Assembly (NCBI GenBank): GCA_038321615.1
Contig: JBBQFC010000014.1
Coordinates: forward strand, 1 to 62,165
Reading direction: 5' to 3'
Origin: JBBQFC01 sp038321615
GTDB taxonomy: Bacteria > Bacteroidota > Bacteroidia > Flavobacteriales_D > Cryomorphaceae
Length of the DNA stretch: 62,165 bases
Shown piece by piece: positions 32,042 through 40,289 of this stretch. The position numbers and the translations under genes were made by a program. Within the stretch, counting starts at the first letter, position 1, and each line of letters starts with the position of its first letter. A model generated the notes under the pieces. The model did not search any database, was not told where the DNA came from, and saw only the letters and a program-made list of their open reading frames with translations.

Positions 32042-32179
32042 CTCCGTGATAATCATGCATCTTAAATCCAAAACAATGCAAAAACAGGAAATATTTTGAT
32101 CCAGTTTGTTCCAAACTGCGCGTAAGATTCCAATAATTTAAAAAATTCACGATCTTTCAAGAAAGTATGTTAATCATCT

Positions 32180-32337
32180 ATAAATCATTGATTTATGCAT
32201 ATAAGGTGTAAGGGAAAGGCTTAAATAAGCAGGCAATGATGCGATATTTCTGAGGTTCAAGTCCTAATGATTTTCTGTTTTGTGTCATAACAAAACCTAA
32301 ACATGTCAACTTTAGGTGTGTTTACGACATTACACAC
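32180..32337. promoter_or_regulatory. Cluster of inverted repeats upstream of the fasciclin lipoprotein gene
   Basis: Four perfect inverted repeats occur within 160 nt. They are ATAAATCA-1-TGATTTAT (32180-32196), GTTTTGT-6-ACAAAAC (32277-32296), CCTAAA-9-TTTAGG (32296-32316) and GTGTG-12-CACAC (32316-32337). The first is a compact dimer-site type palindrome; the last three abut each other directly. No TAnnTTTG element is seen, so expression may depend on another sigma factor or a regulator. The gene starts at 32353. Confidence 0.4.
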
Positions 32338-32352
32338 TCAAAATTAAAAAAA

Positions 32353-33330
32353 ATGATGATTAAACTAATGAAGCCTTCCTCTGTACTAGCCCTGGCCGCT
32401 GGACTAGTTTTATTTACTTCTTGTAGCGATGATGATGATTCAACACCCCCAGCATCAGGACCAACGCAAAATATTGCGCAAATAGTTGCTGGGAATGCCA
32501 GCTATTCCATTTTGAATGAAGCCCTCGTGGCAACAGGCCTAAACACTGCTCTTGAAGCTTCTGGTCCGTTCACTGTGTTCGGCCCTAATAACGATGCCTT
32601 CAACGCCCTTTTTGATACGCTAAGTCTTACAGATGCCGATGGCGATGGCAGCCGTGTCGACGAACTAGCCGACCTATTGGGGCTTGACGAAGTTTCCGAA
32701 ATACTACTTTATCATGTAGTAGGGTCTGAAATTCTCGCAGCCAATGTTCCAGTAAAAGCTTATGTAAATACGCTTTCCACCGATGCCCCTGATAATAGAA
32801 ATCTTTCGCTGCTCGTTGAAAAGCGCAGCAGTGGAGTAGTGCTAAACAATGGCGCTACAGTGGTTGCAGCTGATATTCGGGCAACAAACGGAGTGATTCA
32901 CGGTATTGATGCGGTTATGTCATTACCAACCATTGTAAGCCATGCCTCAAATAATGGTGATTTTTCTGCACTTGTAGGAGCCTTGGCAACTGCCGATTTG
33001 GTGTCCGTTCTTTTATTGTCTGGCCCGTATACAGTATTTGCTCCGGTCAATCAGGCCTTCACTGATATATCTGCCACTGTAGAGACTCTTACGCTTGATC
33101 AATTGACAGAGGTACTTACCTACCATGTGGTAGCTGGAAACAGACAATCTACACAACTTGTAGCCGGCCCTGTAACTGCTTTAAACAATCAGGTTTTCAC
33201 TGTGAACGTGGGCACTTCAGTTACGATCGTTGATACTACCACAGGCATATCGAATGTAGTCGCTACTGATGTTCAAGGTACGAATGGTGTGATACATGTG
33301 CTTGACAGGGTACTACTCCCAGTATTATAA
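32353..33330 (+). CDS. Fasciclin (FAS1) two-domain lipoprotein
   Basis: A 325-residue lipoprotein. The lipobox LVLFTSC ends the signal peptide, and the cysteine is followed directly by SDDDD, the form of the Bacteroidetes lipoprotein export signal that sends lipoproteins to the cell surface (known family signal). Two FAS1 domains follow. The first includes ASGPFTVFGPNNDAFNALFD, ILLYHVVGSEILAANV and TNGVIHGIDAVMSLP. The second includes LSGPYTVFAPVNQAFTDI, VLTYHVVAGNRQSTQL and TNGVIHVLDRVLLPVL. FAS1 domains mediate adhesion. A single-domain relative is encoded at 45398-45946 beside a SigK-like factor. A strong terminator follows at 33351-33384. Confidence 0.93.
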   Translation: MMIKLMKPSSVLALAAGLVLFTSCSDDDDSTPPASGPTQNIAQIVAGNASYSILNEALVATGLNTALEASGPFTVFGPNNDAFNALFDTLSLTDADGDGSRVDELADLLGLDEVSEILLYHVVGSEILAANVPVKAYVNTLSTDAPDNRNLSLLVEKRSSGVVLNNGATVVAADIRATNGVIHGIDAVMSLPTIVSHASNNGDFSALVGALATADLVSVLLLSGPYTVFAPVNQAFTDISATVETLTLDQLTEVLTYHVVAGNRQSTQLVAGPVTALNNQVFTVNVGTSVTIVDTTTGISNVVATDVQGTNGVIHVLDRVLLPVL

Positions 33331-33350
33331 TTACCTGTTTAAATATTTTG

Positions 33351-33388
33351 TTATTACGGCTCGCCCATCGGCGGGCCGTAATAATTTT
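33351..33388 (+). terminator. Terminator after the fasciclin lipoprotein gene
   Basis: A 15-bp stem (33351-33365 with 33370-33384, one G-T) closes on loop CATC and is followed by TTTT. It is 20 nt after the stop codon. Confidence 0.85.
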
Positions 33389-34064
33389 AACCCAGGTCTT
33401 GACTAGAAATGAGTTCGTATCAATCACTAAAAATGACCGCACAAGATTTTTCGATAAGAGATGCATTTGTGAAAAATATATGCTATACCGCTAATATTCC
33501 ACAAAAGATCCCTTGGTATTAATCTGGCTTAAGCATTGCATATCTTAATTTTCCAGTGAAGCTTTATGGCAACGTCTAGTTTTGATCTTGTTCGTATTCA
33601 ATCTTCAAGACATCGAAATCCAAGCTAGTTCGAGTATTTTTAGACTTGACGACAAAAAATGTATCGAGCGTTGTATCGAGCGGAGCCGAGATGACCCGAT
33701 GCAAATTTTAATGGCACTCGATTAAACCCAATGGGTCACTTGATGGGACTAGAATTTTATTCCAGTGGCATGATTCCGGAGACTCATCAAAAATTAAGCG
33801 TTTTGGAGAGCATTACTATAAGCGCTTCATTCAAGCAATAGTTGAGCTAAATGAAGAAGGGTGTTCCCGTTGTTGGCTTTAAGATGAGTATCGTATCATA
33901 AAGTAAAATTGAATGAGTGCATTCAAAACTACGAGGCACATCTACACCACACTAAAAAAGGATGATTTTTCGAAATTTCAAAAACGCTGCATTGTTGCGG
34001 CCATCGGGAAGAAGTACTCCGACGAGAGAAAATTCTAGGAACCTGGCGTTCTGGTCATAACGAA
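33389..34064. other. Degraded intergenic stretch
   Basis: About 680 nt without a convincing gene. It holds a tandem GTATCGAGCG pair (33661-33682), a REP-like CGAGCGGAGCCGAG overlapping it, the second copy of a 48-bp repeat (33725-33772), and a 41-codon plus-strand frame at 33913-34038 too short to call. At 34030-34056 the minus strand resembles the first codons of the Kelch gene at 31794, with a TAG early in the frame. Overall it looks like decaying duplicated DNA. Confidence 0.55.
33725..33772 (+). repeat. Imperfect 48-bp repeat, copy 2
   Basis: AACCCAATGGGTCACT and the following GAATTTTA...CAGTGG correspond to 31994-32041. Direct orientation, about 1.7 kb apart. Confidence 0.45.
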
Positions 34065-34065
34065 A

Positions 34066-34091
34066 GAAGGTCGCCCTATTGGGCGACCTTC
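34066..34091 (-). terminator. Terminator of the CpxP-like gene
   Basis: GAAGGTCGCCC and GGGCGACCTTC make a perfect 11-bp stem with a 4-nt loop, 20 nt after the stop. On the minus strand it is followed by TTTCGTT. A mutated version of the same hairpin is found at 31801-31829. Confidence 0.75.
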
Positions 34092-34110
34092 ATCTAACGC
34101 TAAAAACGTC

Positions 34111-34563
34111 TTATTTCTTGTATCGTGCGCCCTTCTCTGGCATATCAGCCCGGCGCTCTTGGCGCTCAGCTCGCTCCAACTTTTGGATTTGGGTAGGAGA
34201 GAGTACCTGCCTCAATGCCTGGTAGTTTTGCTCTTCCAAATCGATTTTCTGACGCATGTCTGCAAAGCGCTGAAGCTGTAATTTCTCGATATCGGCGTCG
34301 CTCAGTTCGCTTGCATTGGCCCGTACTTCTTGCATTTGAGCTTTCTTGGCTGTCCGCATTTCAGCTGTTCTGGCATCTTGGCTATCCAAGATCGATTTCA
34401 CTTTTTGGGCTTCCGCTTCGCTGATGCTGAGTGTTTCCTGAAGTTCCGCTACCGTCCATTCCACTTTTGACCCGCGGGCTTCGTTGCGTGCGGCCATATT
34501 GCCCGGCTGAGCCGACAATGCCATACTGCAAAGTAGGCCGGTCATTAAAACTAAGTTTTTCAT
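34111..34563 (-). CDS. CpxP/Spy-like secreted helical protein, intact copy
   Basis: A 150-residue exported protein beginning at ATG 34561-34563. The signal peptide is MKNLVLMTGLLCSMALSAQP. The mature part is nearly all helix and charged: VEWTVAELQETLSISEAEAQ with the LQETLSISEAEA segment recalling the Spy/CpxP LTxxQ repeats, then a long basic and acidic helix to RADMPEKGARYKK. Homologs in Bacteroidetes are described as periplasmic sensor or Spy-like proteins; no activity is known. This is the only complete member of a local family. A split and decayed paralog lies around it (31847-31921 and 36284-36654). It is a monocistronic unit closed by a strong hairpin. Confidence 0.75.
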   Translation of the reverse strand: MKNLVLMTGLLCSMALSAQPGNMAARNEARGSKVEWTVAELQETLSISEAEAQKVKSILDSQDARTAEMRTAKKAQMQEVRANASELSDADIEKLQLQRFADMRQKIDLEEQNYQALRQVLSPTQIQKLERAERQERRADMPEKGARYKK

Positions 34564-34736
34564 CGTTTTCGTTTTTGTTTGGTAGGTAGATGCAGGGACA
34601 GCCATAAGGTTTAATCCGACTTAGGTAATCCCAAGCGAATATGAATCTGAGTCCTACGCCAAAGATCAAAAACTATGGAATAATGAAATTACAACCGCCT
34701 GATTTAGCTATCACTCCTACCACAAAATTCCAAACT

Positions 34737-35174
34737 ATGAAATCAATTTATCTTTCGATCCTGTTTTCTGCCTTCAGGCTTTCGACTTGAGCGTAAGGGG
34801 CTCTTCCATATTTAACTCTTTTCAAAGCGGAAAAGCTGAATGAATTAGTCAAGCGCCCTTTCCTTAACCTGGAGCATAACGAAGCCTTAAGTCGTTCAAA
34901 TTCCGTTTAGAAGAAATTAGAAAAATCAGATGGTGAAAAATTGGATCGACTTAACACCTACGATAGCGCACTAAAATCTACTAGTCAGGCTTTTAAGGAT
35001 AATTTTCTTGCCGTAACCAAAGAGATTTGGAAGCACAATAACCTGAACGATGTTCGCATAATTACCCATCAAGAAGCTTGGGAGTTAAGGCAGAGCAAAA
35101 GTGACAAATACTGCTTTCTCGTGGTTCGCTTAACGATAATAGTCTCCGCTGTTAACGAACTTCGAACATTTTAA
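34737..35174 (+). pseudogene. Decayed secreted-protein gene with three in-frame stops
   Basis: From ATG 34737 one frame gives MKSIYLSILFSAFRLST, a signal peptide. TGA (34788), GCG and TAA (34794) then stand where the cleavage site residues AQ would be expected, followed by GALPYLTLFKAEKLNELVKR and a TAG at 34908. The frame then stays open to 35174 (KKLEKSDGEKLDRLNTYDSA, FKDNFLAVTKEIWKHNNLND and so on). The same frame is kept throughout, so point mutations rather than indels broke it. The end also looks truncated, since RLTIIVSAVNELRTF has a different character. The family is not recognised beyond a helical secreted protein. Confidence 0.7.
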
Positions 35175-35196
35175 ATATGCCCTTGTTTGCTTTTAC

Positions 35197-36252
35197 ATGC
35201 ATCGATTGATTTTCATTCTTGTTGTCGCCTTATTTTTCGCTTCCTGTAGTCCGTTTGTTACCAAGTACGACCGGATGAATTCACCTGCCACACTTGATAA
35301 CGATGAGCCGGTGCATCTTCATAATTCGCTCGAGTGGTGGTATGCCACCGGTCATCTAAAGACTGCCGATGGTCGGGAATTCGGCATGGAGTACGTTTTT
35401 TTTCATTTTACCACGCGTTCGGGCAAAAGCAGTAATTACATGGTCAATTTCGCCATCACCGATCCTCAGACCCAAGCCTTTTATTACGATTATCAATTCG
35501 CGAAAGCGAAACACACCCCCGAGGCGGGTATCCTTCCGCTCGATCTGAAAATGGGCGAATATTCATTTGCAGGTCAGCAAGGTTATTACGCCTTAAAGGC
35601 TGGAATGGACCAGAGTAATGTGGCTATTTCGCTTTCCACTACTCCGGCCAAAGAGCCAGTTTTTCAGAATGGTACGGGCTATGAAATTTATGGCGACATT
35701 GCCACAGCGGGATACTTCTCCTATCCCCGTTTGGACACCGAAGGTTATTTGATCATTGCCGCAGATACGCTTCAAGTAAGCGGACAACTCTGGTACGATC
35801 GACAGTGGAATTGCGGGAGCGATCTCATAGGCGGTGGGGCGAGCTGGGATTGGATGTCCGTACAATTCGATCAAGCAGACGAAGAGTTAATGGTGTATCG
35901 CGTGGAAGACCGAAAGAAGGGAAAGGAGCTATTTGGCGGAAGTTTTCATCGCGCTGATGGCACAGTCGACTATCTGGAAAGCCAAGAGATTCAGATGACT
36001 CCATTAGCGTTTTGGGTCAGTCCGGATACCAGGCGAAACTATCCAGTGCGATGGAAGGTGACAGTGCCCCATTTGGGTATTGATATCGAAGTGCAAGCTG
36101 CAATTCCCCATCAAGAGCTGATATTAACGCGTATGGGTTTCAAACTGCCATATTGGGAGGGGATGTGTCACGTTTCGGGTGTCGTTGCCGGACAAGAAAG
36201 GAGCGGCGACGCCTATTTGGAAATGACCAATAGGAGAAAAGTGAAGAATTAG
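35197..36252 (+). CDS. AttH/CrtC-like lipocalin-fold lipoprotein
   Basis: A 351-residue lipoprotein with signal and lipobox ILVVALFFASC. The body matches the AttH/carotenoid 1,2-hydratase (CrtC) group: HNSLEWWYATGHLKTADGRE, FFHFTTRSGKSSNYMVNFAI, GQLWYDRQWN, SWDWMSVQFDQADEELMVYR and the C-terminal GDAYLEMTNRRK. These proteins have two lipocalin-like barrels. CrtC adds water to carotenoid double bonds; other members act on hydroxylated or nonpolar lipids. No carotenoid genes are nearby and the protein is surface- or periplasm-anchored, so the substrate is open. It lies between two decayed genes in the disturbed region but is itself intact. Confidence 0.85.
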   Translation: MHRLIFILVVALFFASCSPFVTKYDRMNSPATLDNDEPVHLHNSLEWWYATGHLKTADGREFGMEYVFFHFTTRSGKSSNYMVNFAITDPQTQAFYYDYQFAKAKHTPEAGILPLDLKMGEYSFAGQQGYYALKAGMDQSNVAISLSTTPAKEPVFQNGTGYEIYGDIATAGYFSYPRLDTEGYLIIAADTLQVSGQLWYDRQWNCGSDLIGGGASWDWMSVQFDQADEELMVYRVEDRKKGKELFGGSFHRADGTVDYLESQEIQMTPLAFWVSPDTRRNYPVRWKVTVPHLGIDIEVQAAIPHQELILTRMGFKLPYWEGMCHVSGVVAGQERSGDAYLEMTNRRKVKN

Positions 36253-36283
36253 AACTTTTACGCGTTCGACCTATTACAATTTC

Positions 36284-36654
36284 TTGATTTGGCTATGCGG
36301 AAGCACCTGTGGAATGACATCATATCTTTCTTCTTGCTTGCTTCTATTTTTCCACATCCCGACAAGTTCCTGAAGCTGCAAATCTTCGATTTAGGTGTTG
36401 GTAAGATCGCCTGATTAGCCCTGTAATGTACGAATTTGAGCTTTCTTTGCCTCCCGCATTTTGGCCTTTAGGCCGTTCGGAATCGATTTAACTGTTTGGG
36501 CTTCCGCTTCGCCGATGCCGAGTGTTTCCTGAAGTTCCGCTACCGTCCATTCCCCTTTTGCCCCGCGTTCTTGATTGCAGGCGGCCATATCGCCTGGCTG
36601 GGCAGCCAACGCCACTCTTCAAAATAGACCAGCTATTAAAATTAAGTTTTTCGT
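36284..36654 (-). pseudogene. N-terminal fragment of a CpxP-like paralog
   Basis: Minus-strand similarity to the intact gene at 34111-34563 starts at the start codon position, where ATG has become ACG (36652-36654). The text then reads KNLILIAGLF, a TGA, RVALAAQPGDMAACNQERGA and WTVAELQETLGIGEAEAQTV. Small deletions follow the KSI segment, and DNA-level likeness continues to about 36284, including GATTTGG and ACCTG in register. The upstream leader is also similar (TCGTTTTCGTTTTT). Similarity stops where that of the C-terminal fragment at 31847-31921 begins, so the two look like halves of one gene. Confidence 0.75.
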
Positions 36655-36669
36655 CGTTTTCGTTTTTAT

Positions 36670-37063
36670 TTGAATGGAATTGCAGGGTTAAGGAAAGGCG
36701 TGAGTTCGTGCCAATAGGTATTTAGAAAACTCGGTGGAGCTTTCACGCTAGTTGAATCGCTGGAGCTCCATAAATGTCTGGTTCTTATACACCAAAGAGT
36801 CACGACGAACTGCTGGGAATCGCGCTTTATGCAAAAACTGTTAATTATTGTGCGAAATAAAAAGGGCATTTTATGTCGCGAAACGACACCCAATTGGTTT
36901 TTTTACTTCTGCGCGTTTTTCTGAATGCTCACAAAAGCCTGGCGAACCCTGCTATTCATTCGAGTTGTGTGATTTATAAAAGGATAATATTTATTTATGT
37001 AACGCAACTAACAGTATTCGCCCGTAGCTTTAGCCGCGGAACCAGAATTTTAAACTTACGACC
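36670..37063 (+). other. Upstream region of the first PAS-SpoIIE gene
   Basis: About 390 nt without a gene. It is AT-rich toward the 3' end, and no TAnnTTTG element is found close to the start at 37064. Nothing further recognised. Confidence 0.5.
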
Positions 37064-39688
37064 ATGAAGCACAAGAACTTAACTCCATCGGATGGGAAAT
37101 TATTCGGAAAGTGGAACGAACGCTTGAGAGATTACATCTACTCGGGAGTAAGTGATGACAAATACGATTTTCAGAATGCCCGGACGCTGATGCTCAATGT
37201 CCTTTGCCTAATATCTATTGCGTTTTTAATAAGTGGCTATTTGTTCTTGAGTCTTAAGGATGGTTTTTTTAAACATTCATGGCTTCTCCTTTTTACTTTT
37301 CACCTGTTTTACGTTCTGTATCTCAATCGGAAAAAAAAATTCAGGATAGCCAAGGTTCTTTTTCTTTCCCTTAGTATATTGTCTATCGGATTTATCTCTT
37401 TAGTGATAAGGGGCGCGGGTTTGGAATTTAATCTATTGATTCCAGTTTGTTTAGCACCGCTACTTTTCGGAAAAATGAGAAGCGTATTAGCTTACGTAGT
37501 TGCTTGTTGCATCATTTTCATTGGGGTACGATACCTATCTACTGTTTTTGATGTTGACCCGCTTTATTTTTCGAATCAAACGCTTACCAGCAGCCTAAGT
37601 CTAGGTTTTGCAGCCATGTCATCGCTTCTGCTACTTACCGCTTTCCAACGGCTTAGTGTCCGATTTTCTGATTCGCTCATTCTAAACAACAAGTATGCTA
37701 ATGAAAAACTGTCGGAAAGCAAACAAGTCTATCTTTCATTATATGACAACATGATAGAAGGTTTTGCCTATTGCAAAATGGTTTTTGAGAACAATAAACC
37801 ATTGGATTTCATCTACCTCGATGTGAACGATATGTTTGAAAAACAAACAGGACTTTTGGATGTCGTTGGAAAAAAAATATCGGAAGTAATTCCCGGTATA
37901 AGAGAGTCAAATCCTGAATTGTTTGAAATTTTGGGTAGGGTAGTATTAAGCGAAAATCCGGAACGTTTTGAAATTTACATGCCAGGTATTAATAAATGGT
38001 TTGACATTTCGGCATACTCCCCGCTCCCAGGATACTTTATTGCCGTATTTGACCTTATAAGCGAACGAAAACTTGCAGAGGAACAGCAAAAATTATTCAC
38101 ATCAATAATAAATTCTTCAGAAGATGCAATTATAAGTCAATTGATTGATGGCACTATAACAAGCTGGAATCCAGGAGCGGAAAAATTATTCTATTACACC
38201 GCGGAAGAAATAATAGGCAAAAACATCTCCGTCATCATTCCCCCGCAGCTGCACAGAGAAGAAATTGAAATACTGACAAATCGGGAAGGAATTGAACGTC
38301 ACGAAACCCAAAGAATAAGAAAGGACGGCAGTATAATTTCCGTGTCGCTTACCATGTCGCCCATCCTCGATTCAAAAGGTAAGCTGGTTGGATTTTCAAA
38401 AATTTCGCGTGACATTTCCCAAAGGTTAATAGCAGAAGCAGCCTTAAAAGAAAAATCATCATTTAACGAAGGCATACTTGCTTCGCTCAGTACGCAAATT
38501 GCTGTTATTAAAAAAGATGGGTCCATTATAGAAGTCAACAAGGCATGGAACGATTTTGCCTTAGAAAATGGTGAGAACCGACTTGATCGGGTTTTTACCG
38601 GGAGCAACTATCTGGATGTATGTAAAAGGTCTAGTTTATCTGGTGATTCGATTGCAAAGGAAGTTCTGGAAGGTATTCTGGCCGTTATCAACAATCAGCA
38701 GCCTTTTTTTGATCTCGAATATCCGTGTTTTGGACCGAATGAAAAACGTTGGTTTTCAATGCGGGTAACCACTTTTCAAAGTGACGAACAAAAAATAGTA
38801 GTGACGCATGAAGATATTACCAAAAGAAAACACGCTGAAAATGCGCTCGTAGAGCTCAACGAGCAATTGGAACTGAAAATAGAACGGAGAACCAAATTGC
38901 TAACCACTTCTAAAAATGAATTGGAAAAGACTAACCAAAACATTACAGACAGCATTACCTATGCCCTTCGATTACAAACTGCAATGCTTCCTGATTCTAA
39001 GGTACTTTACACCCATTTTTCGGATTCATTTATCATCAATCTACCACAAAATATAGTCAGTGGTGATTTCTATTGGTTCCATAAATCAGTCAACTGTTTT
39101 ATGATTGCCTGTGCAGATAGCACGGGGCATGGTGTTCCAGGGGCATTCATGAGCATCGTTGGAGCACAACTACTCAATCGGGCGATTGAACAAGAGTGGA
39201 GCACTCCTTCTGATATCATCAAGCTTATCGATGAAGGTTTAAATAAAACCCTGAAGGCAAACCACGATGAGAATATGGCCGATGGAATGGACATGGCGTT
39301 CTGCATCATCGAACCATCTAAAAACATAATGGAATTTGCCGGGGCTATGAGTTCCATTATTTTGGATGGATCAGGGAAATCACAGGTTTACCGGGGCAGT
39401 CGGTTTGCCCTCGGAGATTATATGAAGATGAAGGACAAGCATTTCGAAACCCAATCGATAAAGTACAATAGCGGTGACATGCTTTATCTTTACTCCGATG
39501 GTTTAAAAGACCAGTTTGGGGGGGATGATGATAAAAAATTCCTGTTTGATCGTCAGGTGAAGTTATTCGAAAAAATTCATCACCTTCCCGCCCCTGAACA
39601 GAAAAAAATAATCATCGACACCTTCGAAGCGTGGAAAGGAGAGCTCGATCAGGTGGATGACGTAATGGTAATAGGTGTAAGGATGTAG
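37064..39688 (+). CDS. Membrane PAS-domain SpoIIE-type phosphatase, copy 1
   Basis: An 874-residue signalling protein. Six hydrophobic helices occupy about residues 45-205 (LMLNVLCLISIAFLISGYLF to LGFAAMSSLLLLTAF). Three PAS domains follow: about 225-335, 340-460 (ITSWNPGAEKLFYYTAEEII) and 465-590 (IAVIKKDGSIIEVNKAWNDF). A coiled coil links to a PP2C-like SpoIIE domain at about 650-874. NIVSGDFYWF, ACADSTGHGVPGAFMSIVG, MLYLYSDGLKDQFGG and DQVDDVMVIGV carry the metal-binding Asp residues, all present. Such enzymes dephosphorylate anti-sigma antagonists or similar partners. The partner is not encoded next to it. The next gene is a full-length paralog of identical length. Confidence 0.92.
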   Translation: MKHKNLTPSDGKLFGKWNERLRDYIYSGVSDDKYDFQNARTLMLNVLCLISIAFLISGYLFLSLKDGFFKHSWLLLFTFHLFYVLYLNRKKKFRIAKVLFLSLSILSIGFISLVIRGAGLEFNLLIPVCLAPLLFGKMRSVLAYVVACCIIFIGVRYLSTVFDVDPLYFSNQTLTSSLSLGFAAMSSLLLLTAFQRLSVRFSDSLILNNKYANEKLSESKQVYLSLYDNMIEGFAYCKMVFENNKPLDFIYLDVNDMFEKQTGLLDVVGKKISEVIPGIRESNPELFEILGRVVLSENPERFEIYMPGINKWFDISAYSPLPGYFIAVFDLISERKLAEEQQKLFTSIINSSEDAIISQLIDGTITSWNPGAEKLFYYTAEEIIGKNISVIIPPQLHREEIEILTNREGIERHETQRIRKDGSIISVSLTMSPILDSKGKLVGFSKISRDISQRLIAEAALKEKSSFNEGILASLSTQIAVIKKDGSIIEVNKAWNDFALENGENRLDRVFTGSNYLDVCKRSSLSGDSIAKEVLEGILAVINNQQPFFDLEYPCFGPNEKRWFSMRVTTFQSDEQKIVVTHEDITKRKHAENALVELNEQLELKIERRTKLLTTSKNELEKTNQNITDSITYALRLQTAMLPDSKVLYTHFSDSFIINLPQNIVSGDFYWFHKSVNCFMIACADSTGHGVPGAFMSIVGAQLLNRAIEQEWSTPSDIIKLIDEGLNKTLKANHDENMADGMDMAFCIIEPSKNIMEFAGAMSSIILDGSGKSQVYRGSRFALGDYMKMKDKHFETQSIKYNSGDMLYLYSDGLKDQFGGDDDKKFLFDRQVKLFEKIHHLPAPEQKKIIIDTFEAWKGELDQVDDVMVIGVRM

Positions 39689-40289
39689 TGTTCTGGAAAT
39701 AGTGAACTGAGCCAGCACGAGTTTGATCAAACTTTTCTTCCTGAGATTTCCTCTGGCACCGTCACCCTTTTGATTCTTGACTATTAGTTGTTAAAGCTCG
39801 TGGCTTTTGGATTATGCTCTCGTCGCAAGTGGTGGAGCAAAAATATCCTTGTTTTTATTGGATGCATTTGGAATCCGTTATTTAAGTCACCGTGTAAAGC
39901 TTAAGCATTTCTTTTTGGCGTGGCGCTTTATATGTATCCTATCTATCTCGCCAGATTTTCCTGCCTTTCATTTCTAGCTAGAATCTTGACGAAGGATGAT
40001 GCAGAAAAGGTGTGAAGAAATGTAGCAAAAATCACTCGCCTGATTGAATCTGAAAAAGTACTGCTTCTGTCATCCCTTTCCGATTGCTCCATGAGCTGTT
40101 AAATCTGCATCCCAATTTTTCCATAACTCATTCTTCTTTTTAAACGTATGCGTCTTACTTAGGCCTATGGTTCTAGTCTTAGCATACCTGCTGAACGCAT
40201 TTTAGAACTGGTTCTTCTGATGCTGCAACACGTTAAAGAACAATTGATTACAGCCTTACCCCAGTAAGTAAAACCTTGAACGCACAAAA
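39689..40289. other. Spacer between the two PAS-SpoIIE genes
   Basis: About 600 nt. It has no open frame longer than 60 codons with protein-like content and no repeat shared with the flanks of either gene. No clear TAnnTTTG element precedes the second gene. Confidence 0.5.

Noticed and set aside
33913..34038. 41-codon plus-strand frame with a charged helical translation
   Set aside because: Too short, no family, and in a stretch of decaying duplicated DNA.
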